Shown piece by piece: positions 1 to 8,872 of a stretch of 64,000 nucleotides of DNA. The notes below the pieces were generated by a model. That model did not search any database, was not told the DNA's origin, and saw nothing but the letters and a program-made list of their open reading frames with translations. The number at the start of each line of letters is the position of its first letter. The stretch's first letter is position 1. This DNA is from JBHHUI01 sp965248775 (GTDB taxonomy: Bacteria; Chloroflexota; Anaerolineae; Anaerolineales; JBHHUI01), in assembly GCA_965248775.1 (NCBI GenBank), contig OZ252150.1, forward strand, positions 2,480,001 to 2,544,000, in the 5' to 3' direction. A program made the translations under genes and the position numbers.

Positions 1-1683
1 GTGCTGGCCGAGCTGGCCCCCAAACTAATCGCTGACCTGAAGGTTAAACGGACGATGCGTTGGCGCGCCGAGGATCAGACTAGCTTCTCTCGTCCAATCC
101 GCTGGATTGTGTCGTTGGCAGGAGAAAGTGTTGTCCCCTTTGAATATGCGGGATTACAGGCCGGGCGCGTCTCGCGCACGATCCGCCCCCAGGGGGGGCA
201 GGACCTCCCCATTCCGGCAGCCGAGAGTTATTCCGCGCTGCTCGCCGAGAACGGCATCATGGTAGATCGCGAAGCGCGGCGAGAGTACCTGCGCGCCGAA
301 GCGCAGCGGCTGGCGGCCGAGGTTGATGGCGTCATTCTGGATGATCCCGATTTGCTGGCCGAAGTTGCGAACCTGATCGAAAGTCCCACTGCCTTCAGAG
401 GGGAATTTGACGAAGCCTTTTTGGAATTGCCCAAAGAAGTGCTCATCTCTGTGATGCGCAAACACCAGCGCTATTTCCCGGTATCCCGCGCTGGCGAACT
501 TTTACCTTACTTTATTGGCGTGCGCAACGGCGATGAGGAACATCTCGACCTGGTTGTGGAAGGAAACGAAGCAGTCATCCTCGCGCGCTTTGCCGATGCT
601 CAATATTTCGTGCAGCAGGATCAGGAAAAAACGCTGGTACAACACCGTGAGCGTTTAAGGTTGCTGGCTTTTCAGGATCAGCTCGGTTCAATGCTCGACA
701 AGTCCGATCGCATCGAGAAACTGGTTGAAGCATTGACCGCAGCGTTGGACATAAGTGCAGCGCATCAACAGGTAGTCTTGCGAGCCGGACATTTGTGCAA
801 AGCAGATTTAGTGACCAGCATGGTTGTGGAAATGACTTCTTTGCAAGGGGTGATGGGCCGTGAATATGCGCTCCAGGGCGGCGAAACTTCTGAAGTGGCA
901 GCGGCCATCGAGCAACATTATTGGCCGCTCGGAGGTGGTGGCGCATTACCAGAATCGGGGGCCGCTGTCGTGGTTGCATTGGCCGACCGCATCGACTCCT
1001 TAGCGGGGCTTTTCGCTGCCGGTCTTTCGCCAACGGGTTCCGCTGATCCATTTGGGCTTCGCCGCGCTGCACTCGGCAGCGTGCAGATTCTGATAGGAAA
1101 AGAGATTGACTTCGACCTGCGCGCGGCCCTCCAAACTGCGATTGAATTGCAACCCATCGAAGCAGCGGAGTCAGTGCTGGCTGAAGTACTTGCGTTCATT
1201 GCTGGTCGACTGCGTGTGGTTTTGCAGGACTCTGGTTGTGCGCATGACATTGTCGAGGCCGTGCTTGAGGAACGCGCGCACAATCCATATCGAGTACAGC
1301 AGGCTGCCCAAGAACTTTCAGAATGGGTCTCTCGGTCAGACTGGGAAGCAACGCTGGATGCCTATGCTCGCTGTGTGCGCATCATACGCGGACGGAAAGA
1401 CACAGAGCGAATTGAAATTACCCCCGACCGTTTTGAAGAACCAGCGGAACGCGAATTACACGCTGCCTATCTAAAAACAGCAGCGCTAGTCACGCCCGAT
1501 AGCAACGTGAACGAATTCATGCAGGCCTTCACACCGTTGATTCCCGCCATCTCCCGCTTCTTTGATGATGTGCTCGTAATGGTAAAGGACGAAGGGTTGC
1601 GCGACAATCGTTTTGCGCTGCTAGAGGCAATTGCAGCCCTGACAGATGGGATCGTGGATCTGTCGAAAATGGAAGGCTTCTAA
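1..1683 (+). CDS. glyS: Glycyl-tRNA synthetase beta subunit, 5' truncated by window
   Basis: This is the beta chain of the bacterial alpha2beta2 glycyl-tRNA synthetase, which recognises and binds tRNA-Gly for charging in the cytosol. About 560 residues are visible, whereas the family is usually near 690, so the reading frame runs in from before the window and the GTG at base 1 is not a reliable start. Family signatures are clear: TSFSRPIRWIVSL near the start, VLISVMRKHQRYFPV at about 150, and FGLRRAALG at about 350. The C-terminal part has the helical DALR-like region seen in GlyS. The stop is TAA at 1681-1683. It lies 122 bases upstream of dnaG on the same strand. The alpha subunit (glyQ) or an alpha-beta fusion would lie upstream and cannot be judged here. 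Confidence 0.93.
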   Translation: MLAELAPKLIADLKVKRTMRWRAEDQTSFSRPIRWIVSLAGESVVPFEYAGLQAGRVSRTIRPQGGQDLPIPAAESYSALLAENGIMVDREARREYLRAEAQRLAAEVDGVILDDPDLLAEVANLIESPTAFRGEFDEAFLELPKEVLISVMRKHQRYFPVSRAGELLPYFIGVRNGDEEHLDLVVEGNEAVILARFADAQYFVQQDQEKTLVQHRERLRLLAFQDQLGSMLDKSDRIEKLVEALTAALDISAAHQQVVLRAGHLCKADLVTSMVVEMTSLQGVMGREYALQGGETSEVAAAIEQHYWPLGGGGALPESGAAVVVALADRIDSLAGLFAAGLSPTGSADPFGLRRAALGSVQILIGKEIDFDLRAALQTAIELQPIEAAESVLAEVLAFIAGRLRVVLQDSGCAHDIVEAVLEERAHNPYRVQQAAQELSEWVSRSDWEATLDAYARCVRIIRGRKDTERIEITPDRFEEPAERELHAAYLKTAALVTPDSNVNEFMQAFTPLIPAISRFFDDVLVMVKDEGLRDNRFALLEAIAALTDGIVDLSKMEGF

Positions 1684-1779
1684 AGAAAAGAAGCTTTGTC
1701 TGGAATTGTTGGTTGAGTCTTGAGGCCTGTTTGATTTTTAATTAGGCAGCAGCTTTAAAAACGCGAAATCCTTGGGGTG

Positions 1780-1785
1780 TATAAT
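1780..1785 (+). promoter_or_regulatory. -10-like box upstream of dnaG
   Basis: A perfect TATAAT lies 20 bases before the dnaG start, in the 122-base gap after glyS. No convincing -35 hexamer stands 16-18 bases upstream; the sequence there is A-rich. It would give a very short leader for dnaG-rpoD. This is inferred from sequence only. Confidence 0.45.
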
Positions 1786-1805
1786 CGCGACGAACTGCTC
1801 CAAAT

Positions 1806-3791
1806 ATGTCATCTATTCAGGAAGTCAAAGAACGCATAGACATCGTCGAGTACATCGGCGAATCTGTTAAGCTGCGCAAGGCCGGAAATTCGTATTCCGG
1901 CTTCTGTCCATTCCACGAAAACAAAAATACACCCGCGTTAGCCGTCTGGCCCGATAGCGGCACCTGGCGGTGTTTCGGCGCGTGTAACGAAGGCGGCGAT
2001 GTCTTCAAGTTCGTGATGAAGAAAGAAGGCTGGGACTTTGGCGAAGCGCTACGCCACCTCGCACAGCGAGCTGGTGTTGAGCTGGACGAACGCACGCCGG
2101 AACAAGAAGCCCACAGCGACGAGCTTGATCGCTTACGGTCATTGCTCGAACTGGCAGCGAATTACTACAGCTACCTGCTGCAACAAAGCTCACATGCCGA
2201 GGCGGCCCGGGAGCATCTGGCGCAGCGCCCGCTGCCTGCAGAAGCCATCGAGAAGTTCGAACTGGGATTTGCAATGGAGTCGTTTGATTCCGCGCTCAAC
2301 TATTTCCGCGAGAAGGGCTACTCCGTGGATGAACTGCTCGCGGCTGGTTTGGTTGCACGAAATGACAAGGGACGTGTCTACGATCGTTTTCGCAACCGCA
2401 TCATGATCCCCATCCGCGATTCACGTGGCCGCATGACAGGTTTTGGCGCACGTGTACTTGTCACCGAAGGGGAAACGCCCAGCGGGCAAGCGCTGGCAAA
2501 ATTCATCAACTCGCCGCAGACAGAGTTGTTCGATAAAAGTGCTCTGCTCTACGGCCTCGACGGGGCACGGAAAGCGATACGCGAAACGGGTGTCGCCGTT
2601 TTGGTTGAGGGCTATATGGATGTGATGGCTGCGCATGTGGCCGGCTTCGAAAATGTCGTCTCGCCGATGGGCACCGCACTCACAGAACGACAATTGCGAT
2701 TGGTCAAGCGTTTTGCGCGTCGCCTGGTACTTGCGCTTGATCCGGATGTTGCCGGTGATAAAGCCGTATTGCGCGGATTGGAAGTCGCCCGCGACACACT
2801 CGACCGCGATACCGCGCCCACGTTCAATCCGCGTGGTCTGGTGCGCAACGAAGGCCAACTCAAACTGGATATTCGTGTTGCCACATTGCCGGACGATTTG
2901 GACCCGGACGAGTTGATCGCGCAGGACTCTCCTGCCTGGCGCGAATTGATCGACAATGCACTGCCGGTGGTCGAATATGTAATGGGCGCGTTGACCGCCG
3001 ACCGGAACTTAGAAGATCCGAAAGTCAAAGCAGAAGTTGCAGAACAACTAGTGCCGTTGATCAATGAGGTACGCGACCCGATTGAACGGAGCACATACCG
3101 TCAAAAACTATCATTGCTGTTGCGCGTGCCTGAGCGTGCTCTTATGGGGACAAGTCCGCGGCAAGTGGCGCGGGGTCAGCAGGCTACTCGCAAAAATTGG
3201 GCAGCGCCCGGCGAGACGCAAGCAGCGCGCGCAAGCGTTCGCCCGGAGGCCATCAGTGGAGTTGCGGAAACTAGCCCGGATGGGCTAGAGTCTTACTGCT
3301 TGCAGGTGATGGTGCAGGAGCCGGATTTGCTGGCGCGGATTGATCGTCATCTGCGCGAACATGAGCTGGCTCCGCTCGCCCCGCAAGACTTTGCCAATAC
3401 CGGATTTGAGATTATTTTCCGCCAATTGCGCATGTCGTTGCATCAGGATGAAACTGCGCCTGTGGATTATCTACTCGATCGGCTGGAAGATTCGTTGCGG
3501 CAGCAATTGGTACAATTGCAGGCAGGTGCCCAGTCTCTTAATCTAGACGACGAAAGACGAGTCGAAGACGTGCTGCAAGCTACCATTCGGCTGCGCAAGC
3601 GCAACATTGGCGCATGGCTGCAGGAGCTGCGTTTTATGCAACAGGCAGCACAGGAAGCTGATGATAGTGTAACGCCGGAACGGTTCCAGGATGAAATTGT
3701 TGCGCAAATAGCGGCGTTACAACGCATTGACAAAGCGCTGGGCAAGAAATCACGGCGCGAGAAGGTGGCCGGTCGAGTGATTGTCGCCTGA
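1806..3791 (+). CDS. dnaG: DNA primase DnaG
   Basis: DNA primase makes RNA primers at the replication fork together with DnaB helicase. The 661 residues contain the three standard parts. An N-terminal CHC2 zinc-binding domain has CPFH at residues 34-37 and Cys56/Cys60. The catalytic core has a TOPRIM fold, with VLVEGYMDVMAAH near 265 and LALDPDVAGDKA near 310. A C-terminal helicase-interaction region covers about 490-650. The last zinc-ligand pair is spaced CFGAC (Cys-x3-Cys) where E. coli has Cys-x2-Cys; from general recollection this variant is common in Chloroflexota-type primases. The ATG at 1806 puts the zinc finger at its normal distance from the N-terminus. It precedes rpoD by 14 bases, the classical macromolecular-synthesis arrangement, and is probably co-transcribed with it. 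Confidence 0.97.
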   Translation: MSSIQEVKERIDIVEYIGESVKLRKAGNSYSGFCPFHENKNTPALAVWPDSGTWRCFGACNEGGDVFKFVMKKEGWDFGEALRHLAQRAGVELDERTPEQEAHSDELDRLRSLLELAANYYSYLLQQSSHAEAAREHLAQRPLPAEAIEKFELGFAMESFDSALNYFREKGYSVDELLAAGLVARNDKGRVYDRFRNRIMIPIRDSRGRMTGFGARVLVTEGETPSGQALAKFINSPQTELFDKSALLYGLDGARKAIRETGVAVLVEGYMDVMAAHVAGFENVVSPMGTALTERQLRLVKRFARRLVLALDPDVAGDKAVLRGLEVARDTLDRDTAPTFNPRGLVRNEGQLKLDIRVATLPDDLDPDELIAQDSPAWRELIDNALPVVEYVMGALTADRNLEDPKVKAEVAEQLVPLINEVRDPIERSTYRQKLSLLLRVPERALMGTSPRQVARGQQATRKNWAAPGETQAARASVRPEAISGVAETSPDGLESYCLQVMVQEPDLLARIDRHLREHELAPLAPQDFANTGFEIIFRQLRMSLHQDETAPVDYLLDRLEDSLRQQLVQLQAGAQSLNLDDERRVEDVLQATIRLRKRNIGAWLQELRFMQQAAQEADDSVTPERFQDEIVAQIAALQRIDKALGKKSRREKVAGRVIVA

Positions 3792-3805
3792 CGGAATTTC
3801 GAGAA

Positions 3806-5434
3806 ATGACAGAAGAATCCAAAGACGTCAATTCAGAATACGACGATCCGCTTGTCGTAGACGAGGAGAAAGCGCTGGTACAAGGCGGTGATGATTCTCT
3901 TCCCGAGAATTTGGATATCGTTACTACCCAGACTGAAACTCTGGAGGCACAGCTGGCTGCCCAGCCCGATCCACCAGCGAAAGTGCTTGTCGAACTTGAG
4001 ACAAAAGAGAAGAAAAAGAAAAGCAAAAGCCCTCTCACTAAAAGTGGCAAACAGCCGGCTGCACCGCTCGATATTGAGGATGATCCGGTTCGTATGTACC
4101 TCAAAGAGATCGGACGTGTCGAGTTGTTGGAATCGGAACAGGAATTCTGGCTGGCAACGCAGATTTCCGCCGCAACGCTGCATGACGAACTCTCCGGCGA
4201 AAATGGCGAATCTCCGCCCAAAGTCTCCAGTAGGGGACTTTTGTTGGATTTGTGGGGCGATGTAAACAACCAATGGAAGTACGCAATTAAGGAAGCAGCG
4301 CGGCAAGGCCAGGATGCAGCCGAATTCAGCTTGGTGGTTTTGGAAGCACAAAACCTCCGTTATTCCTGGGCTGCAGATAAACCCTCATATGTCCGATCCT
4401 GGCTGAATAATGGACGCTGGGGGCAAGACCCGGATTGGAACAGTGTTGCTCAGGCTATGTTTGCAGTCTTCCGTGGGGTATATATGTTGCCCGATGGGAC
4501 GCAGACCGAGATAGCACGTGCGGCCGACAAGAAATTATCCATTCCATCTAAACGTAAATTTAAGTCCTGGTTACCAGAAGAAGACGAAGTTCGTAACGAA
4601 TTTCAAGCGCTCCATTTGCGTTCCGAAGAAGCAGTCAAATCACTCATCCGCGCTAACTTGCGCCTCGTAGTGAGCGTAGCCAAACGCTACGTTGGGCGCG
4701 GCATATCCTTCCTCGATCTAATTCAAGAAGGCAACATTGGTCTGCTGCGCGCGGTCGAGAAGTTTGACCCGACCAAGGGTTTCAAGTTCAGCACATATGC
4801 CACCTGGTGGATCCGCCAGGCGATCAGCCGTGCCATTGCAGACCAGGCGCGTACGATCCGCATCCCCGTCCATATGGTGGAGACTATCAATCGGCTGATG
4901 CGTATCCAGCGGCAACTGACCCAACAATTAGCCCGCGATCCAACGACTGAAGAGTTGGCGGTCGAAATGGATATGCTCGAGGGGCCGGATGCAGAAGCCA
5001 TCCGAGCCGCCTGGAAAAATGAACAGCCTCTCACCCCTGAAATGGAACGCAAGCTGCGGCAGGCAGCAAGCAAAGTACATCGTATTATCCGGGTATCACA
5101 GGAGCCTGTATCGATTGACTCGCCAGTGGGGACTGAAGATTCCAGTCTTCTTGGTGACTTCATCGAAGACGAGACCTTGCCGGGCCCGGTCGACTCTGCC
5201 GACCGGCAGCTGCTCCGTGAACAGGTGCGTAGTGCACTCAGTGTCTTGACGCCGCGAGAACGCGAAGTGCTCGAATTGCGCTTTGGTCTGCAAGATGGTC
5301 AGGATCACACTCTGGAGGAAGTGGGTAAACATTTCAATGTAACCCGCGAGCGGATTCGGCAGATCGAAGCCAAAGCATTACGCAAACTCCGCCATCCAAC
5401 CCGTAGTCGCCAACTTCGCGATTATCTGGGCTAA
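3806..5434 (+). CDS. rpoD: RNA polymerase primary sigma factor (sigma-70)
   Basis: This is the housekeeping sigma factor. Its 542 residues show a charged, acidic N-terminal segment with a Lys-rich patch near 70-80, then region 1.2 starting at DDPVRMYLKEIGRVELL (about residue 92). A non-conserved insert of roughly 130-270 follows. Region 2 includes LIRANLRLVVSVAKRYVGRG and the -10 recognition helix segment GFKFSTYATWWIRQAI. Region 3 follows, and region 4 ends with LTPREREVLELRFGL and the helix-turn-helix VTRERIRQIEAKALRKLR. The region 2.4 and 4.2 motifs are those of group 1 sigmas, so standard TTGACA/TATAAT promoters are expected in this genome, which fits the promoters seen elsewhere in the window. 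It follows dnaG by 14 bases. Confidence 0.96.
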   Translation: MTEESKDVNSEYDDPLVVDEEKALVQGGDDSLPENLDIVTTQTETLEAQLAAQPDPPAKVLVELETKEKKKKSKSPLTKSGKQPAAPLDIEDDPVRMYLKEIGRVELLESEQEFWLATQISAATLHDELSGENGESPPKVSSRGLLLDLWGDVNNQWKYAIKEAARQGQDAAEFSLVVLEAQNLRYSWAADKPSYVRSWLNNGRWGQDPDWNSVAQAMFAVFRGVYMLPDGTQTEIARAADKKLSIPSKRKFKSWLPEEDEVRNEFQALHLRSEEAVKSLIRANLRLVVSVAKRYVGRGISFLDLIQEGNIGLLRAVEKFDPTKGFKFSTYATWWIRQAISRAIADQARTIRIPVHMVETINRLMRIQRQLTQQLARDPTTEELAVEMDMLEGPDAEAIRAAWKNEQPLTPEMERKLRQAASKVHRIIRVSQEPVSIDSPVGTEDSSLLGDFIEDETLPGPVDSADRQLLREQVRSALSVLTPREREVLELRFGLQDGQDHTLEEVGKHFNVTRERIRQIEAKALRKLRHPTRSRQLRDYLG

Positions 5435-5456
5435 TATCACCCAAAACTCGGCTACA

Positions 5457-5510
5457 TTGACGCCCAATCTGGCCTTGTGATAAAATACACATACTTCACA
5501 GCCGGGGAGG
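5457..5510 (+). promoter_or_regulatory. nuo operon promoter and ribosome binding site
   Basis: TTGACG (5457-5462) and TAAAAT (5481-5486) are separated by 18 bases. A strong GGGGAGG ribosome binding site (5504-5510) ends six bases before the nuoA ATG. It starts 22 bases after rpoD and is the best sigma-70 promoter in the left half, so it most likely drives the whole 15-kb nuo operon. Confidence 0.75.
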
Positions 5511-5516
5511 GCATTA

Positions 5517-5888
5517 ATGCCGCTTGATCAACTGATGCGCGACTATCTCCCAATTGCTATCCTGCTCGGGTTTTCTGTCGTGTTATCAGTGGTGATGATC
5601 GCCCTCGGTCATCTGTTGGGGCCCCGCAGTAAATCTACAAACAAATCCATCCCCTACGAGTCGGGCATGACGCCGATTGGCCCGGCGGTGCGTCGCATCC
5701 CGGTCAAGTTCTATCTCGTCGCCGTCCTATTCATCCTGTTTGATATTGAGGTCATCTTCTTTTTGCCGTGGGCTGTTTCGCTCAAACGCTTGGGTCTCTT
5801 CGGATTATTTGAAATGGTCGTGTTCGTGGCAATCTTGCTAGTAGGATACGTGTACGTGTGGAAGCGCGGCGCGCTCGATTGGGAGTAG
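5517..5888 (+). CDS. nuoA: NADH-quinone oxidoreductase subunit A
   Basis: This is a small membrane subunit of complex I, at the junction of the peripheral and membrane arms. Its 123 residues form three transmembrane helices (about 10-35, 62-85, 93-115). The conserved cytoplasmic loop reads IPYESGM, followed by VKFYLVAVLFILFDIEVIFFLPWA; the loop carries a Ser where many homologues have the conserved Cys of the YECG motif. It is the first gene of the operon, directly behind the promoter, and nuoB starts four bases after its stop. Confidence 0.96.
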   Translation: MPLDQLMRDYLPIAILLGFSVVLSVVMIALGHLLGPRSKSTNKSIPYESGMTPIGPAVRRIPVKFYLVAVLFILFDIEVIFFLPWAVSLKRLGLFGLFEMVVFVAILLVGYVYVWKRGALDWE

Positions 5889-5892
5889 TGGT

Positions 5893-6375
5893 ATGGGTTT
5901 AGAACAAAAACTTGGCAATATGGGCATCGCTACCATGACACTTGAGCAAGCAGTCAATTGGGGCCGGACGCGCGCCATGTGGCCGATGTTGTTCGGGCTG
6001 GCGTGCTGCGCGATTGAGATGATAGCAACACAGGCGGCCTCCTATGACGTGAGCCGCTTTGGCATGGAATTGATGCGCCCCTCACCCCGCCAGAGCGATC
6101 TCATGATTGTCGCGGGACGCGTCTCGCGCAAAATGGCGCCGGTGTTGCGACGGCTGTACGACCAAATGCCGGATCCGAAGTGGGTCGTATCGATGGGCGA
6201 CTGTGCTTCCTGTACAGGAGTCTTCAATAATTATGCGCTGGTGCAGGGCGTAGATGAAGTTGTGCCGGTGGATGTGTATGTGGCCGGTTGTCCACCCCGA
6301 CCGGAGGCGCTGATTGACGGGCTGATGAAGTTACATGAGAAGGTCAAGCGCGAGAAGATTACCGACTGGGCGTAG
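5893..6375 (+). CDS. nuoB: NADH-quinone oxidoreductase subunit B
   Basis: This peripheral-arm subunit holds iron-sulfur cluster N2, the last carrier before quinone. In 160 residues the tandem Cys38-Cys39 (LACCAIEM), Cys104 in GDCASCTG and Cys133 in AGCPPRPEAL provide the four [4Fe-4S] ligands. A further Cys107 lies beside Cys104. Length is typical. It sits between nuoA and nuoC in the canonical order; the next gene starts 55 bases downstream. Confidence 0.97.
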   Translation: MGLEQKLGNMGIATMTLEQAVNWGRTRAMWPMLFGLACCAIEMIATQAASYDVSRFGMELMRPSPRQSDLMIVAGRVSRKMAPVLRRLYDQMPDPKWVVSMGDCASCTGVFNNYALVQGVDEVVPVDVYVAGCPPRPEALIDGLMKLHEKVKREKITDWA

Positions 6376-6430
6376 GCCTGGCTGATAATTCGAATCCAGC
6401 GCACCCACTTTAATCTCCAATTACCAACCT

Positions 6431-6952
6431 ATGAGCCATATCGAAAAGACCATTGCAACTATGCAGTCCGTATTCCCGGGCGCAATTCAGGAAGTCATCG
6501 AATTCCGAGGTGAAACAACAGTTGTGATTGCATCCGATCTGTTAGTCGATGTCTGTCGTCGGCTGCGCGACGATGCGGAATTAGACTACAATGTGCTCGC
6601 CGATCTGGCGGCAGTGGATTATTGGCCCGCTGAGCCGCGCTTTGCGATTTCTTATCTGCCGTATGCTATGCAACGTAATGCTCGTTTTCGTTTAAAGGTT
6701 TTTCTGCCAGGCAAAACGCCAAACGTGGATACGGTCTCGACCATATGGCCCTCGGCCAACTGGCAGGAGCGTGAAGCCTACGACATGATGGGTATCAAGT
6801 TCAATGGACACCCGGACATGCGGCGCATCCTTATGCCTGCAGATTGGGAAGGTCATCCGCATCGTAAAGACTATCCACTGGGATACGAAGAAGTCCAGTT
6901 CTCATTTAACATAGAAGAGATCGATAAAAGGAAGAAGTACGCGAAGCGGTGA
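6431..6952 (+). CDS. nuoC: NADH-quinone oxidoreductase subunit C
   Basis: This is the 30-kDa-type peripheral subunit that packs against NuoD. The 173 residues include the diagnostic segment WQEREAYDMMGIKFNGHPD followed by RRILMPADWEGHPHRKDYP, the signature of the complex I 30-kDa subunit. Here nuoC and nuoD are separate genes, unlike the fused nuoCD of E. coli. A 129-base spacer without a recognisable gene separates it from nuoD. Confidence 0.96.
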   Translation: MSHIEKTIATMQSVFPGAIQEVIEFRGETTVVIASDLLVDVCRRLRDDAELDYNVLADLAAVDYWPAEPRFAISYLPYAMQRNARFRLKVFLPGKTPNVDTVSTIWPSANWQEREAYDMMGIKFNGHPDMRRILMPADWEGHPHRKDYPLGYEEVQFSFNIEEIDKRKKYAKR

Positions 6953-7081
6953 AGCGCCTAGCCCCAGCTCCTAGCGAAAGACAGCGGTGCTGGACTGTAG
7001 GTCGGGGTAAGGCATGAAGCGAATTTTGGCAATACACCTTCGCTTCTGACTCCACACTCTACGCATCACGCGCCAAGAGTC

Positions 7082-8317
7082 ATGACACAAGTTCACGAGT
7101 TTGAAGCAACTGTAGACGAACTTAAACACCTGTTCTCCGAACGCGCAGAGGCGGGTGAAACCACGCTACTCAATCTGGGGCCGCAGCATCCCAGCACGCA
7201 TGGCGTTCTGCGCTTGATGCTTGAACTCGACGGCGAAGAAGTTGTGCGTTGCGTACCGGATATTGGCTTCCTCCATACGGGTATTGAAAAGAACATGGAG
7301 GCCAAGACGTATCTGAAGGCGCTCGTAATGACCGACCGCATGGACTATCTCAACAACATGGGCAATAACCTTACCTATTGCCTTGCGATTGAGAAGTTGG
7401 TCGATGTCGAAGTGCCGGAGCGAGCACAGGTCCTGCGGGTCATCTGCGCCGAACTGCAACGCATTGCCTCGCACTTGGTCTGGCTCGGCACGTCTGGAAT
7501 TGACCTGAACGCTAGCAGCATGTTGCTCTACTGTTTCCGTGAGCGTGAGCATATTCTCGACATGTTTGAGATGATCTCCGGCCAGCGCATGATGACCTCC
7601 TACATCCGCCCGGGTGGCGTCTGGCGGGACGTTCCGGCGGGCTTTGTCCCGGCGGTCAAGAATTTCCTTGCATATATGCCCGCCAAGCTGGACGACTACG
7701 AACGGCTGCTGACAAAGAATCCGTTGTTTCTGGGTCGAACGGTGGACGTCGGCATTCTCGAACCGGATTATGCATTGGCGATTGGTGCAACCGGCGGGAC
7801 CTTGCGAGGCTCCGGGATCAATTATGATGTGCGGCGCGCGATGCCATATAGTGGTTATGAGAACTATGATTTCGACGTACCACTCGAAGATGGTTGTGAT
7901 GTATATTCGCGTTACCGTGTGCGTATGCGCGAGTTCCGCGAATCTCTCAAGATCATCGAGCAGGCCGTTGGCCGTCTGAAGCCCGGCCCGGTGATGACTG
8001 ATAATCGCAAAGTGGCACCGCCGCCGCGTTCGGAATTGAGCCAGAGCATGGAAGCACTGATTCATCATTTCAAACTCTGGACCGAGGGATTCTCCGCACC
8101 GGATGCTGAGGTGTATCTGGCGACTGAGTCGCCGCGCGGCGAATTGGGCTGTTATCTTGTAGGCGATGGCGGTCCAAAGCCACGCCGCGTACATTTCAGG
8201 ACGCCATCTTTCTTGAACTTGCAGGCGTTACCACGCTTGGGAGAAGGCTATTTCGTCGCGGACCTGGTGGCTTCTATCGGCTCAATTGACATCGTGCTTG
8301 GCGACATAGACAGATAA
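7082..8317 (+). CDS. nuoD: NADH-quinone oxidoreductase subunit D
   Basis: This 49-kDa subunit forms the quinone-binding site with NuoB. The 411 residues show LGPQHPSTHGVLR near 32, DIGFLHTGIEK near 60, and the C-terminal IGSIDIVLGDIDR ending. These are hallmark segments derived from the hydrogenase large subunit, with the metal-site cysteines lost. The start chosen is ATG 7082. The gene is followed after 48 bases by nuoE. Confidence 0.97.
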   Translation: MTQVHEFEATVDELKHLFSERAEAGETTLLNLGPQHPSTHGVLRLMLELDGEEVVRCVPDIGFLHTGIEKNMEAKTYLKALVMTDRMDYLNNMGNNLTYCLAIEKLVDVEVPERAQVLRVICAELQRIASHLVWLGTSGIDLNASSMLLYCFREREHILDMFEMISGQRMMTSYIRPGGVWRDVPAGFVPAVKNFLAYMPAKLDDYERLLTKNPLFLGRTVDVGILEPDYALAIGATGGTLRGSGINYDVRRAMPYSGYENYDFDVPLEDGCDVYSRYRVRMREFRESLKIIEQAVGRLKPGPVMTDNRKVAPPPRSELSQSMEALIHHFKLWTEGFSAPDAEVYLATESPRGELGCYLVGDGGPKPRRVHFRTPSFLNLQALPRLGEGYFVADLVASIGSIDIVLGDIDR

Positions 8318-8365
8318 GGGGGAGTTGGATAGGTTTGCGAAACTTGTCCGGCCTCAATATTTAAA

Positions 8366-8854
8366 TTGCTCGCAGAAAAATATCAAACGGAAATTGAAGC
8401 TGTTCTGGCACGTTACCCAACTGACCAAAAGCGGTCGGCGGTGATGCCGTTGTTGTTCATCGCTCAAGAAGAGTACGGCCATATCACATCTGAGGCGATA
8501 GCAGAAATCGCGGTGTTGTGCGAAATCGAACCGACGCAGGTGGCCTCCATCGTCGGCTTCTACACCCTCTATTATGATGAGCAGGAAGGCAAGCACCGCA
8601 TTCAGGTCTGTACTGACCTACCGTGTGCATTACGGGACGCAGACGAGTTTGCGAAACAGATCTGCAAACATTTGAGCGTGAACATGGGTGAAACCACATC
8701 CGACGGCATGTTTACCGTCGAAGAAGTAATGTGCCTGGCCGCCTGCCATCGTGCGCCGATGTTCCAATTGCAGAATGGCGATGGGATTTTCTATCACGAA
8801 AATCAGACTCTGGATGATGTGAAGCAGCTGGTTGCCATGCTGCGCGAAACGTAG
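8366..8854 (+). CDS. nuoE: NADH-quinone oxidoreductase subunit E
   Basis: This 24-kDa subunit carries [2Fe-2S] cluster N1a next to the flavin subunit. In 162 residues the ligands are Cys82 and Cys87 (CTDLPC, Cys-x4-Cys) and Cys123 and Cys127 (CLAAC, Cys-x3-Cys), a thioredoxin-like ferredoxin pattern. The start is a TTG at 8366 without an obvious Shine-Dalgarno; an upstream AT-rich stretch precedes it. The weak start may tune its level relative to neighbours. nuoF follows 18 bases after the stop. Confidence 0.95.
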   Translation: MLAEKYQTEIEAVLARYPTDQKRSAVMPLLFIAQEEYGHITSEAIAEIAVLCEIEPTQVASIVGFYTLYYDEQEGKHRIQVCTDLPCALRDADEFAKQICKHLSVNMGETTSDGMFTVEEVMCLAACHRAPMFQLQNGDGIFYHENQTLDDVKQLVAMLRET

Positions 8855-8872
8855 ATTTATCAGCGACGACTG

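Noticed and set aside
7166..8194. Long minus-strand open frame (342 codons) opposite nuoD
   Set aside because: Its translation matches nothing, and it mirrors the codon structure of nuoD. The same holds for minus-strand frames opposite nuoF (9077-10120) and nuoG (10246-11115).
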